Shown here in pieces: positions 26,958-36,778 of a DNA stretch of 51,289 nt (its first letter is position 1; each line of letters begins with the position of its first letter). The notes below the pieces were generated by a model, which worked only from the letters and a program-made list of their open reading frames with translations, did not search any database and was not told the origin of the DNA. The stretch lies in contig PGYD01000005.1 of the NCBI GenBank assembly GCA_002839495.1, positions 1 through 51,289 of the forward strand, in the 5' to 3' direction. The position numbers were made by a program, and so were the translations under genes. Source of the DNA: Planctomycetes bacterium HGW-Planctomycetes-1 (GTDB taxonomy: Bacteria > Planctomycetota > Phycisphaerae > Sedimentisphaerales > UBA12454).

Positions 26958-27854
26958 ATGCTAAACGCTTTGAGTATAGATTTAGAGGACGGCTGGGCTA
27001 TTTTTTCTCGCAATCGGCTTGGCAAAATAATTTCACTAACCGAAGCGGTTGTTAGAAATACCCATCAGATAATGCAGATACTGGATGCTCATAACACTAA
27101 AGCAACATTTTTTATCCTCGGCGAAGTGGCTGAAAAATATCCTAATCTGATAAAAGATATTGCAGCAAACGCTCATGAAGTTGCAGCCCATGGGTATTCT
27201 CATAGACAGCTTGACCTAATTGGTCCGGATGAATTTAGAAAAGATATTTGCCAAAGCAAGAAGTTGCTCGAAGACATTATTTCTGCTGAAGTTTACGGAT
27301 ATAGGGCTCCTGTTTTTTCCATTACGAAATCAAGCGAATGGGCGTTTGATATTTTAGCTGAAGAAGGTTATAAGTATGATTCGAGTATAATTCCGAACAG
27401 GTATAAAAATTACGGCTGGCAGGAATTTGAAAAGAATATTTGCAGGGTTGAATTAGCCGGTGGGAAAAGCATTATAGAAGTGCCTATGACAGTGTTGTCT
27501 TTGCCGATTTTAAATAGAAGTTTTGTTACCGGCGGCGGTTTTATGCGGTATTTGCCATACACTATGATGAAATTTGCAATGCAAAAAATCCAAAAGCAGC
27601 GGCCGGCGATTGTTTACTTGCATCCATACGAAATTGATATGTCCCCGATGCCGGAGCAGGTATCTTTGGAGCATTTGGATAGTAAAAAACGCAGAAAAAT
27701 CGAGCGATTTTTAAAAATCAGCGGTCATTTCAAAAAAACAATGCAAAGTAAGCTGGAGAAGCTTTTGACAGATTTTGAATTTACGACAATAATAGATGTT
27801 ATAAATATGCGGACTTTAAAAGCTTTTTGTATCGACACTGAAAACGGAAGATAA
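26958..27854 (+). CDS. Polysaccharide deacetylase, XrtA/PEP-CTERM-associated (DUF3473) type
   Basis: LSIDLEDGW, TFFILGEVAEKYP, HEVAAHGYSHRQL, GYRAPVFSI, YLHPYEID. Confidence 0.9.
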   Translation: MLNALSIDLEDGWAIFSRNRLGKIISLTEAVVRNTHQIMQILDAHNTKATFFILGEVAEKYPNLIKDIAANAHEVAAHGYSHRQLDLIGPDEFRKDICQSKKLLEDIISAEVYGYRAPVFSITKSSEWAFDILAEEGYKYDSSIIPNRYKNYGWQEFEKNICRVELAGGKSIIEVPMTVLSLPILNRSFVTGGGFMRYLPYTMMKFAMQKIQKQRPAIVYLHPYEIDMSPMPEQVSLEHLDSKKRRKIERFLKISGHFKKTMQSKLEKLLTDFEFTTIIDVINMRTLKAFCIDTENGR

Positions 27855-27861
27855 TTGTATT

Positions 27862-28899
27862 GTGAAAAAAGCTAAAAGAAAAAACGGGCTGCTTTTCCTC
27901 CTTATGATTGTCGTAATAATAACGATGATGTTTATTGCTCATATTCAGGCGGATAAGGTATTTGAAATAAATGGGCCGGATGATGGAGTTGAGGAGCTTA
28001 ATGCTGTTGGAAATAAATTTACCGCTGTTTCCAAAACGAGGAAGCTTTATATATGGGATTGGAATAATTTTAGAAATAAACCGATGATTGTGGACGTTCA
28101 AGCGGAGCAAATAGCTTATTTGGGACAAGACAGAATTATCTGGACTTCGGCCAGGATGCCGGGTTCTCTACTTGTTACAGATTTTAACGGCAACAAAACG
28201 TATAAAGAGTATAAAATAGATTATGGCTGGAAATGCCAAAAACTTCGTGTTTGTCGAAACGGCAGATTTGTGGCAATTTTATTATTTCCAGAAGATAGCA
28301 GCGTCAATCAGGTTATATTGGCTTTCGTTGAATTAGATCGACAAGAGATTAATAAGATAATTGCATTCGAACAGCAAGACAATTTAACAATCTATAATAT
28401 TATGGTGTCGGAAGACGGCTCTTTTCTTACGGCCGTTGGAGCCGGAAATGAAGGAGCATGGATTTGCTTGGCGGATACAAATAAAAAACAAATTCGTTGG
28501 CAGAATAATCTGTCGAATTGTGAAAACTTTACACATTCAAGTATCTCTCCAGATGGCAAGACCATCTATGCCGGGGGGATAGGTAGAACTTTGTATAGTT
28601 TTAAAGCTGATAACGGCAGTCTTTTAGCCGAGAGACAGGTTAAAGAATATTACAAAGAAAACGATAAACAAAGAATTACCTGCATAAATATAAGTCCGGA
28701 TAATCAATTTGTTGCGGTTGGAATCGAACCTTCTGCTTCTGCTTGGTTATGGAGAACATCCAGTAGTGCAAAAATTAGGGTTTTTAATACAGGTCATTAT
28801 ATTAATGGTCTGGTTTTTTCGCCCGATTCGTCATTATTAGTTTCATCGAACTGGCGAGGAGATGAAAAAATGAAAATTTGGAAAGTGCCTCAAAAATAG
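27862..28899 (+). CDS. Membrane-anchored WD40/beta-propeller-like protein
   Basis: N-terminal TM segment; repeated ISPDGKTIYAGG, ISPDNQFVAVG, FSPDSSLLVSSNW motifs; GTG start. Confidence 0.65.
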   Translation: MKKAKRKNGLLFLLMIVVIITMMFIAHIQADKVFEINGPDDGVEELNAVGNKFTAVSKTRKLYIWDWNNFRNKPMIVDVQAEQIAYLGQDRIIWTSARMPGSLLVTDFNGNKTYKEYKIDYGWKCQKLRVCRNGRFVAILLFPEDSSVNQVILAFVELDRQEINKIIAFEQQDNLTIYNIMVSEDGSFLTAVGAGNEGAWICLADTNKKQIRWQNNLSNCENFTHSSISPDGKTIYAGGIGRTLYSFKADNGSLLAERQVKEYYKENDKQRITCINISPDNQFVAVGIEPSASAWLWRTSSSAKIRVFNTGHYINGLVFSPDSSLLVSSNWRGDEKMKIWKVPQK

Positions 28900-29660
28900 G
28901 CATGGAAAAAGAAGGTATGGAAAATAAAAAATCCAGCTATGTTAAAGCATACCAGGCGTGGTCTATTGTATTTTTTATCGACCCTTTAGCTTTGCCTTTA
29001 GTACCGATATTGGCAAGATTGAAAGTCAATCCCAATCTAATTACTGCCGGCACCTTAATTGCAGGATTGTCGTCCGGCGTCTTATTCGCAATGGGTTATT
29101 GGTTATGGGCGCCAATCGTCTTTTTATTCTCGCATTTTCTTGATTGTATTGATGGAAATGTTGCCAGATTACGCCAGATAACGTCTGAATTCGGCGCTAA
29201 ATTGGATGATATAGCGGATAGTTTAAGAAAACCAGCCTGTTTTGCCGGGATATTTATTTATTTCTGGATGAATCACCAGAATATTTTTGCCTTATTAACG
29301 GTTGTAGTTTTTATAGTTCATGTTTTTATCCACAAGCTTTATCAGTTTTTTGGGGTTTCGCATACCGACCTGGAATTTCCGGATTTTCATCGAAAGGTAA
29401 TTCGCCGTTTTGCACCGAGAGTTCTGGCTCTTTATACCTTTTTCGAAGAATTCTTTTTTCTGTTCTTTGTTTTCCCGTTGACAGCGTATTTTATCGGTAT
29501 GCCTCAAGGGACAGTATTTTTCTTTTGGGGCGCGTTATTTGCATCTGTTTTAACCTTTTTAAAACTCCTGATATTATTGTATCATCGCCGGGGAAACCAC
29601 TACGAACAGGTTCGTCAGGACTGGCGAGGTACCAAAGGTAATTTAGACCGGGCAACTTAG
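28878..29660 (+). CDS. CDP-alcohol phosphatidyltransferase family protein
   Basis: Canonical DG-x2-AR-x8-G-x3-D-x3-D motif: DGNVARLRQITSEFGAKLDDIAD; multiple TM helices; start possibly 28902 or 28917. Confidence 0.88.
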   Translation: MESASKIGMEKEGMENKKSSYVKAYQAWSIVFFIDPLALPLVPILARLKVNPNLITAGTLIAGLSSGVLFAMGYWLWAPIVFLFSHFLDCIDGNVARLRQITSEFGAKLDDIADSLRKPACFAGIFIYFWMNHQNIFALLTVVVFIVHVFIHKLYQFFGVSHTDLEFPDFHRKVIRRFAPRVLALYTFFEEFFFLFFVFPLTAYFIGMPQGTVFFFWGALFASVLTFLKLLILLYHRRGNHYEQVRQDWRGTKGNLDRAT

Positions 29661-29688
29661 AAAACCTGAAATTATTATGAGGTAAAAA

Positions 29689-30987
29689 ATGAAAACCGTT
29701 TATGTCGCTATGAGCGCCGATATAATTCATCCGGGTCATCTGAATATTATTAAAGAGGCCGCTAAACTCGGAAGAGTTATTGTCGGTGTTTTGACCGATG
29801 AAGCTATCGCCAGTTATAAACGGCTGCCGTATCTTAACTTCGAGCAGCGCAAATTAATCGTCGAAAACCTTATAAGCGTGGATGAAGTTGTTCCGCAGGA
29901 AACCCTTGACTATATACCGAATATCAGAAAATACAAACCGGATTATGTGGTCCATGGCGACGATTGGAAAACAGGTGTTCAGGCAAAAGTCAGACAACGC
30001 GTAATAGAAACGCTTGCTGAATGGGGAGGTAAGTTGGTCGAGCCTCAATATACGCCGGGCGTATCATCTACTCAACTGAATGCTGCTATCCAGGAAATAG
30101 GCACAACACCTGAAATAAGAATGAAACGGCTTATGAGATTAATAAATTCGAAGAAGATAGTGCGTATTCTCGAGGCTCACAATGGCCTTACCGGGCTTAT
30201 ATGTGAAAAAGCATCTGTGGATATTAATGGTACGAAAAAGGAATTTGACGGTATTTGGCTAAGCAGTCTTACCGACTCAACGGCTAAAGGCAAACCGGAC
30301 ATTGAATACGTGGACATTACATCGAGAATGTCAACTGTTAATAATATCCTTGAGGTTACGACGAAGCCCATCATATATGACGGCGATTCGGGCGGTTTGC
30401 CGGAGCATTTCGTATTTATGGTTAGAACGCTCGAAAGACTTGGCGTCTCGGCTGTAATTATCGAAGACAAGATAGGCTTGAAGAAAAATTCGTTGTTTGG
30501 GACTTCGGGCGGCCAATCACAGGATTCGATAGAAAACTTTGCCGCCAAGATAAAAGCGGGAAAAAGGGCATGTGTTACCGAAGATTTTATGATAATTGCC
30601 AGAATCGAAAGTCTTATACTCAAAGCTGGGCTGGACAATGCTATTGAACGTGCAAAAGCGTATATAGATGCGGGAGCAGATGGAATAATGATACATAGCA
30701 AGGGGAAAACACCTGATGAGATATTCGAATTTTGCCGGCGTTACGAAAAACTTCAAACAGCAATACCTCTGGTGGCCGTTCCATCTACTTATTCTTATGT
30801 TACCGAAGATGAATTGGCTCAGGCAGGCGTAAAAGTAGTTGTTTATGCCAATCAGCTTCTCAGAAGTGCGTATCCTGCGATGGTAAAAACAGCTCAAAGT
30901 ATCCTCGAAAACGGCAGGGCGTTAGAAGCGGAAAAATTTTGTATGAGTATCAAGGAAATAATAACACTGATTCCCGATGGAGTATAA
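29689..30987 (+). CDS. Bifunctional cytidylyltransferase-phosphoenolpyruvate mutase
   Basis: N-terminal HPGHLNII (HxGH) and SSTQLN of the nucleotidyltransferase fold; C-terminal PEP mutase motif [10 protein letters not shown] and YDGDSGG. Confidence 0.93.
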   Translation: MKTVYVAMSADIIHPGHLNIIKEAAKLGRVIVGVLTDEAIASYKRLPYLNFEQRKLIVENLISVDEVVPQETLDYIPNIRKYKPDYVVHGDDWKTGVQAKVRQRVIETLAEWGGKLVEPQYTPGVSSTQLNAAIQEIGTTPEIRMKRLMRLINSKKIVRILEAHNGLTGLICEKASVDINGTKKEFDGIWLSSLTDSTAKGKPDIEYVDITSRMSTVNNILEVTTKPIIYDGDSGGLPEHFVFMVRTLERLGVSAVIIEDKIGLKKNSLFGTSGGQSQDSIENFAAKIKAGKRACVTEDFMIIARIESLILKAGLDNAIERAKAYIDAGADGIMIHSKGKTPDEIFEFCRRYEKLQTAIPLVAVPSTYSYVTEDELAQAGVKVVVYANQLLRSAYPAMVKTAQSILENGRALEAEKFCMSIKEIITLIPDGV

Positions 30988-30989
30988 CA

Positions 30990-32117
30990 ATGGTATCGTG
31001 CAGCTTATTTTATAAAACTCTTACTGAAAAAGGAATAGATTTTTTCGCCGGTGTACCGGATTCACTTTTGAAGAACTTTTGCGCTTATGTTACCGACCAC
31101 GCTCCTGAAAATAAGCATATCATAGCTGCCAATGAAGGGGCTGCCGTCGCACTGGCTTGCGGCTATCATCTCGCAACAGGAAAAACGGGTTTGGTATATA
31201 TGCAGAATTCCGGACAGGGCAATGCAATTAATCCCCTTGTATCGCTGGCAGACCCTCAGATTTATGCTATTCCGGTACTGCTGCTTATAGGGTGGAGAGG
31301 AGAGCCGGGCAAAAAAGATGAGCCGCAGCATATCAAGCAGGGAATAATCACTCTTTCACTTTTAGACACGCTGAATATACCTTATAAACTGCTGCCTGAT
31401 ACTGACGAACAGGCGGCCGCTTGTTTAGATGAGATATTTACGCTTATGCAAAAAAAACAAAGCCCGACAGCAATAGTGGTTCGGAAAGGCGTTTTCGAAG
31501 ACTATAAACTTCAAAAAAATATTGAACACACATTTGAACTTACACGTGAAGACGCCATAAAACTGTTGGTGGACAACCTCGAACCTTCGGATGTTATCGT
31601 TTCGACAACGGGCAAAACATCAAGAGAGCTTTACGAGTACAGAGAGCAGACAGACAGGGAACACAGCAGAGATTTTCTTACTATTGGTTCTATGGGGCAT
31701 ACTTCTCAGATTGCTATGGGTATAGCAATGTCGAAACCAAATCGGCAAGTATTCTGTTTCGATGGTGACGGTGCGGTAATTATGCATATGGGCGCTTTGG
31801 CAACAATTGGCTCTCGAAGCCTGCCAAACTTTAAGCATATTATTTTCAATAATGGTTCTCATGATTCTGTGGGCGGCCAGCCGACGGTTGGATTTTCTAT
31901 TTCTTTTGTTAAAATTGCTCAGGCTTGTGGATATAAACTTGCGGTACAGGCCCAAACCAGAGATGAGGTTTTAAAGCAAATTTCCGTTCTGAAAAATACT
32001 CCGGGTCCGGCATTATTGGAAATTAAGATTAGAAAAGGGGCGAGAACTGAGCTCGGCAGACCGCAAATATCACAGGAAGAAACAAAAAAGAAATTTATGA
32101 AATTTCTTAATAAATGA
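30990..32117 (+). CDS. Phosphonopyruvate decarboxylase (ThDP-dependent)
   Basis: GVPDSLLKNFCAYV, NEGAAVALACGYHLATGK, MQNSGQGNAINPL, GDGAVIMHMGALATIG...NNGSHDSVGGQPT; ORF extends to 30939, ATG at 30990 preferred. Confidence 0.93.
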   Translation: MVSCSLFYKTLTEKGIDFFAGVPDSLLKNFCAYVTDHAPENKHIIAANEGAAVALACGYHLATGKTGLVYMQNSGQGNAINPLVSLADPQIYAIPVLLLIGWRGEPGKKDEPQHIKQGIITLSLLDTLNIPYKLLPDTDEQAAACLDEIFTLMQKKQSPTAIVVRKGVFEDYKLQKNIEHTFELTREDAIKLLVDNLEPSDVIVSTTGKTSRELYEYREQTDREHSRDFLTIGSMGHTSQIAMGIAMSKPNRQVFCFDGDGAVIMHMGALATIGSRSLPNFKHIIFNNGSHDSVGGQPTVGFSISFVKIAQACGYKLAVQAQTRDEVLKQISVLKNTPGPALLEIKIRKGARTELGRPQISQEETKKKFMKFLNK

Positions 32118-33253
32118 TTAAAAAAGAATATATAGGTTTTAATACCATCGATTCCCTTGGGCCTATACTGGCCGAGCTTTCAATTAGAAAAAATTTCCTT
32201 CTGAAGGACTGCAATTCCTATGCCGTCTGCGGAGCCGAAAAAGCTATTGAACGGTTAATAGACAAGTGTGAAGTTGCTTGTTTCGATGAATTTGAAAGTA
32301 ATCCCAACATTAACGATCTTTGCCGCGGTATTAATGCTTTCAACGCCGCCGAAAGCGACCTTGTTTTAGCGGTTGGCGGCGGAAGTGTAATAGATATGGC
32401 AAAAATGATAAATTTTTTTGCTGTGAACAAGCTGTCTCCACAAAAATATCTGCAGGGCGAGACAGCCGGTTTACGAAAGGGATTGCCTTTGATTGCTGTT
32501 CCAACTACTGCGGGCACAGGCAGTGAGGCTACTCGTTTTGCGGTGCTGTATATAGAAAAAGAAAAGTTTTCCATAGCTCACGATTATATTTTACCCGATG
32601 TTGCGATAGTTGATCCGCAATTTACGATGTCTCTGCCGGCAAGGATTACCGCTGAAACCGGAATGGATGCCTTCAGCCAGGCAATAGAATCGTACTGGTG
32701 TATAAATTCCAACGACCAGTCCAAACAGTTTGCGGCAGAAGCCCTCTCACTGGCCTTTGCCAATTTGGCGGAAGCGGTACATTTGCAAACACCTCGGTCG
32801 AGATTGGCTATGTCGAAAGCAGCACACTTAGCAGGTAAGGCTATTAACATAACTCAAACCACTGCTCCTCATGCGGTGTCATATCCGATAACATCATTTT
32901 TCGATATTCCTCACGGTCATGCTGTTGCGCTGACGCTTTCGGAGTTTCTATTTTATAACTTTAATGTTACTCCGGATGATGTAGCGGACGAAAGAGGGGC
33001 GGATTACGTGAAAAAAACCATTCAGGAAATCAGTTCCATTTTAGGCTGTGATGGTATTGCTGATGCGAAAGAGGTAATAGATAGTTTTATGAAAAAAATC
33101 GGACTTGAAACAAAACTGACATCGTTAGGCATCAAGTCAGAGAAGGATATTGAGTTGATAATTCAACACGGGTTCAATCCCGCAAGGGTCAAAAACAACC
33201 CCAGAGTTGTAAGCGAAAAATCGCTACGGCGAATATTGTATAATATACGTTGA
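32114..33253 (+). CDS. Iron-containing alcohol dehydrogenase, probable phosphonoacetaldehyde reductase
   Basis: AVGGGSVIDMAK, PTTAGTGSEATRFAV, HAVSYPITSFFDIPHGHAVAL metal-binding motifs; ATGA overlap with the decarboxylase. Confidence 0.85.
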   Translation: MIKKEYIGFNTIDSLGPILAELSIRKNFLLKDCNSYAVCGAEKAIERLIDKCEVACFDEFESNPNINDLCRGINAFNAAESDLVLAVGGGSVIDMAKMINFFAVNKLSPQKYLQGETAGLRKGLPLIAVPTTAGTGSEATRFAVLYIEKEKFSIAHDYILPDVAIVDPQFTMSLPARITAETGMDAFSQAIESYWCINSNDQSKQFAAEALSLAFANLAEAVHLQTPRSRLAMSKAAHLAGKAINITQTTAPHAVSYPITSFFDIPHGHAVALTLSEFLFYNFNVTPDDVADERGADYVKKTIQEISSILGCDGIADAKEVIDSFMKKIGLETKLTSLGIKSEKDIELIIQHGFNPARVKNNPRVVSEKSLRRILYNIR

Positions 33254-33267
33254 AATGCTTTTTATTT

Positions 33268-34257
33268 CTATACCCACACTTCCGCATCATATCGCAGCAT
33301 TGTAAGTTTATCCTTAAAACCGCTGGATTTGATTTGCGGCTTTTTGCCAATAAGTTCTGCAAGTATCCATTTCGGGAAATCAGCTCCAGCTTTTATGCTT
33401 AAAGGCGCTCCTCCACCAAAACGAGGATTTATCTCGATAAATTTCATTTTTTTATCTTTACTCAGTATTAGCTGAACGGTAACAACGCCGGGCCCTGCAC
33501 CAAGGCATTTGACCAATTCAGCCACTTTGTTCATTACAGTTTTATTTTTAACTATTGTTCCCTTGCTGACTTCTCCCGCTCTGGTCTCAATTCTTTTTCT
33601 CGGCACAACACATCTTACCTGCAAATTTAAATCGATGTATATGTCGCAGGTAATTTCCTGTCCTTGTATAAATTCCTGAATAATGCATTTCGGGATTTTT
33701 TTTGTATAGAAAGCCAATTCTTCACGGTTTTTTACTTTGATTGTTCCTTTGCTCGCATGACCGTCCCATGGTTTCAAAAAACAGGGATATCCAAGATTTT
33801 TTCTGCCAAGCAGTTGTCTTCTGGTTAATGTATTAGGTGTATCAAAACCATTTTTTACGAGGAATTTAAAAGTTTTGCGTTTATCCTGACAAATTTTGAC
33901 AACATTTGGTTTTGAAATCAGCACAGTGCATCCGGCAGCGGCAAACTTTTCCCTGTTATCAGCGAGAATTTGCAAATCAAGGTCGATAGTCGGAATCAGC
34001 AGTTTTACGTTGGTTTGTTTTACGATTTTCAGAAGCCGCTTTATATAGCTTTTATGGTTAGTAGGGGGAACGATAAATTTTTTGTCGCAAAGCTGAAGAG
34101 CGGAACTTAATGTTGTTGTTTCTGTTGCGAAGAATCGGCAGTCGAGTTTCAACTCTTTAGCGGCTTTTTTAAAGCTGTTTAAAAGCGGTACCCGTCTGCC
34201 TATACAGGTAAACAAAATATTAAAACGCTTGCAATTTGGCTTTTTCTGTTTTATCAT
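33268..34257 (-). CDS. ATP-grasp domain protein (carbamoyl-phosphate synthase-like)
   Basis: CDKKFIVP, FLKPWDGHASKGTIKV, FIEINPRFGGGAPLSIKAGAD. Confidence 0.88.
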   Translation of the reverse strand: MIKQKKPNCKRFNILFTCIGRRVPLLNSFKKAAKELKLDCRFFATETTTLSSALQLCDKKFIVPPTNHKSYIKRLLKIVKQTNVKLLIPTIDLDLQILADNREKFAAAGCTVLISKPNVVKICQDKRKTFKFLVKNGFDTPNTLTRRQLLGRKNLGYPCFLKPWDGHASKGTIKVKNREELAFYTKKIPKCIIQEFIQGQEITCDIYIDLNLQVRCVVPRKRIETRAGEVSKGTIVKNKTVMNKVAELVKCLGAGPGVVTVQLILSKDKKMKFIEINPRFGGGAPLSIKAGADFPKWILAELIGKKPQIKSSGFKDKLTMLRYDAEVWV

Positions 34258-34372
34258 AACTCATAGCACCAAAGAAAGTTACTGAAAGTCTAACCTGTTA
34301 TCGGGCTTTTGTCCAGAAGATTATAATACCGGAATTATATATGTTTTTCGGCATTTTTGGCAGGATTTTTAA

Positions 34373-35053
34373 GTGATAAATTGTATAGCTTTCGATATGG
34401 ACGACACCCTTTACGATGAGATCGACTACTACAAAAGCGGTTTTGCCGCAACGGCCCAGACCATAGCGGTTGATTTCAAATTATCCGGCGAGGATGTTTT
34501 TGAAGCCATTTGGGAAATTTTTAATTCCGGCAATTACAAGACTGCCTTTAATGCCGCCGCCGACAAACTTGGCATTGTCTTCAATGCCGATTATATAGAA
34601 AAACTCGTAAAGGTCTTTCGTGAGCACAAGCCGGATATAAAACTTCCTGCCGAAAGCAAGGATGTTCTTGAAGATTTGAAAGAACATTACAAACTCGGTT
34701 TGATTACCGACGGTTACCTGCCTGCTCAGGAATATAAGGTAAAAGCGCTGGGACTCGAAAAGTTTTTCGATTATATTGTTTATACCGAAAAGCTCGGCAG
34801 GGAACACTGGAAGCCTTCACCGACCGCTTTTGAAAAACTGCTGGCCGAATTGAATGTTTCTGCCGAACAATGTGTTTATGTCGGTGATAATCTTAAAAAA
34901 GATTTTTTGGCGCCGAACCAGATGGGCTTTAAAACTGTCAGAGTTATTCGTCCGAAACGAATCCATAAGGGGCAGGCTCCATCGGAGCAGGCACAGCCGG
35001 ATTACGAAATAGATTCGATTGGCAAATTGCCCGATTTGTTGAAGGAACTGTAA
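34373..35053 (+). CDS. HAD-superfamily hydrolase
   Basis: AFDMDDTLYDE, LGLITDGYLPAQEYKV, KPSPTAFEKLL, CVYVGDNLKKDFLAPNQMGFKTV; GTG start. Confidence 0.9.
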   Translation: MINCIAFDMDDTLYDEIDYYKSGFAATAQTIAVDFKLSGEDVFEAIWEIFNSGNYKTAFNAAADKLGIVFNADYIEKLVKVFREHKPDIKLPAESKDVLEDLKEHYKLGLITDGYLPAQEYKVKALGLEKFFDYIVYTEKLGREHWKPSPTAFEKLLAELNVSAEQCVYVGDNLKKDFLAPNQMGFKTVRVIRPKRIHKGQAPSEQAQPDYEIDSIGKLPDLLKEL

Positions 35054-35054
35054 A

Positions 35055-35672
35055 TTGTATAAATTTATAAAAAGACTGGTTGACATTTTGCTTTGTTTGC
35101 CCGCAATAATTGTATTACTGCCCGTATTTGCGGTAATTATTATAGCAATAAAGCGGGACAGCAAAGGGCAGGCGATTTTTGAGCAGCCTCGTGCTGGTAA
35201 AGATGGAAAGCCTTTTACATTTTATAAATTTCGCACAATGAGAGTCGATGTTGACCCGTTCGGAGCCAGTCCTAAATCAGGGCAAGACCCGCGATTGACT
35301 AAAACGGGTATATTTTTACGTGAATATTCTCTTGATGAACTGCCGCAGCTTTTTAACGTATTAAAAGGTAATATGAGCCTCGTAGGCCCAAGGCCTTTGT
35401 ATATGGAGCAAATCGCCGAATGGGACGATGAGCAGAAAAAAAGACTGTTTGTCAAGCCGGGCCTTACAGGTTTGGCTCAAATTTGCGGCAGGGGCGAGCT
35501 AACAAGGGAAGAGAAACTGGCTTTTGACGTTGAATATATCCGCAGCGCCTCGCTGCTGCTGGATTTTAAAATAATCTTTCTGACACTTTGGCAGGTTTTG
35601 ACCCGCAAGAGCATTTATGAGAAAAAATACTCGAAAGATGAGGAAACGAGAGGGCAGAAATGGAATGTATAA
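35055..35672 (+). CDS. Undecaprenyl-phosphate sugar phosphotransferase (bacterial sugar transferase, PglC/WcaJ C-terminal type)
   Basis: KRLVDILLCLPAIIVLLPV, FYKFRTMR, LPQLFNVLKGNMSLVGPRPL, KPGLTGLAQICGRGE; TTG start. Confidence 0.92.
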   Translation: MYKFIKRLVDILLCLPAIIVLLPVFAVIIIAIKRDSKGQAIFEQPRAGKDGKPFTFYKFRTMRVDVDPFGASPKSGQDPRLTKTGIFLREYSLDELPQLFNVLKGNMSLVGPRPLYMEQIAEWDDEQKKRLFVKPGLTGLAQICGRGELTREEKLAFDVEYIRSASLLLDFKIIFLTLWQVLTRKSIYEKKYSKDEETRGQKWNV

Positions 35673-36778
35673 CAAATTTAAAAAAACTGGGAAAGTTCAA
35701 TGACGCAGAGCTTGCAGAGCTCGAAAAAGTCGCTGACGTTTATCCGTTTTACGCCAATGAGTATTATCTTTCGCTGATAGATTGGAACGACCCCAACGAC
35801 CCCATAAGGCAGATTGTTGTTCCTCACCCCAAAGAGCTTGAAAAGTGGGGCAGGCTCGACCCCTCCGATGAACACAAATATACGATAATGCAAGGGCTGG
35901 AGCATAAGTATAACACCACCGCGCTGCTGCTCGTCAGTGATAAATGTGCGGGAATTTGCAGGTATTGTTTTCGCAAGCGCGTTTTTATGAGGAGCCGTGA
36001 ATGCCTGCAGGACCTCTCCGCCGCGATGGATTATATCTCTGCTCATACGGAAATAACAAATGTTCTTCTAACCGGCGGCGACCCGCTTATTCTGCCCACT
36101 GAACGGCTCGAAGAAATAATCGGCAAACTCCGCCAGATTGACCACGTACGAATAATCCGCATCGGAACGCGTATGCCGGTTTATTATCCGTACAGAATCA
36201 CAAAAGATGCCCGGCTTCTGAAAATGCTCGAAAAATATACGACCCCGCGCAGCAAAATATATATGATGACGCATTTTGTACATCCCCGCGAATTGACCGA
36301 TATTGCCGTCGAGGCCTGCCACTTGATTCAAAAAACCGGCGTAAGAATGACTAATCAATTTCCGCTGCTTAAGGGAATAAACGATAATCCCGATGTGCTT
36401 GCAAATTTATTGCAGGAGCTTTCGTTTTGCGGCGTCATTCCTTATTATATTTTCCAGTGCCGGCCTGCCAGCGGCAATAAAGCATATACCGTACCTCTCG
36501 AAACCGGCTATGACATTATCGAACTTGCCAAGTCGAAAGTGTCCGGCCTTGCCAAGCGGGCGAGATTTGTAATGAGCCATTCTACCGGCAAGATAGAATT
36601 TATCGGCAAAGCAGGCGATTTGGTATTTATGAAGTATCACAGGGCCGCAAACGATGCCGACAGCGGAAAATTTTTAGTGCTCAGGAGCAATCCGGATGCC
36701 TGCTGGTTTGACGACTATCAGGAAATTACTGCTGATTATCCTGCCAATATGCCTTACAGGTCTTACGGGCCGGAATAA
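35660..36778 (+). CDS. KamA-family (lysine 2,3-aminomutase-like) radical SAM protein
   Basis: CAGICRYCFRKRVF (CxxxCxxC cluster), LLTGGDPLILPT, IRIGTRMPVYYPYRIT. Confidence 0.9.
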   Translation: MECITNLKKLGKFNDAELAELEKVADVYPFYANEYYLSLIDWNDPNDPIRQIVVPHPKELEKWGRLDPSDEHKYTIMQGLEHKYNTTALLLVSDKCAGICRYCFRKRVFMRSRECLQDLSAAMDYISAHTEITNVLLTGGDPLILPTERLEEIIGKLRQIDHVRIIRIGTRMPVYYPYRITKDARLLKMLEKYTTPRSKIYMMTHFVHPRELTDIAVEACHLIQKTGVRMTNQFPLLKGINDNPDVLANLLQELSFCGVIPYYIFQCRPASGNKAYTVPLETGYDIIELAKSKVSGLAKRARFVMSHSTGKIEFIGKAGDLVFMKYHRAANDADSGKFLVLRSNPDACWFDDYQEITADYPANMPYRSYGPE

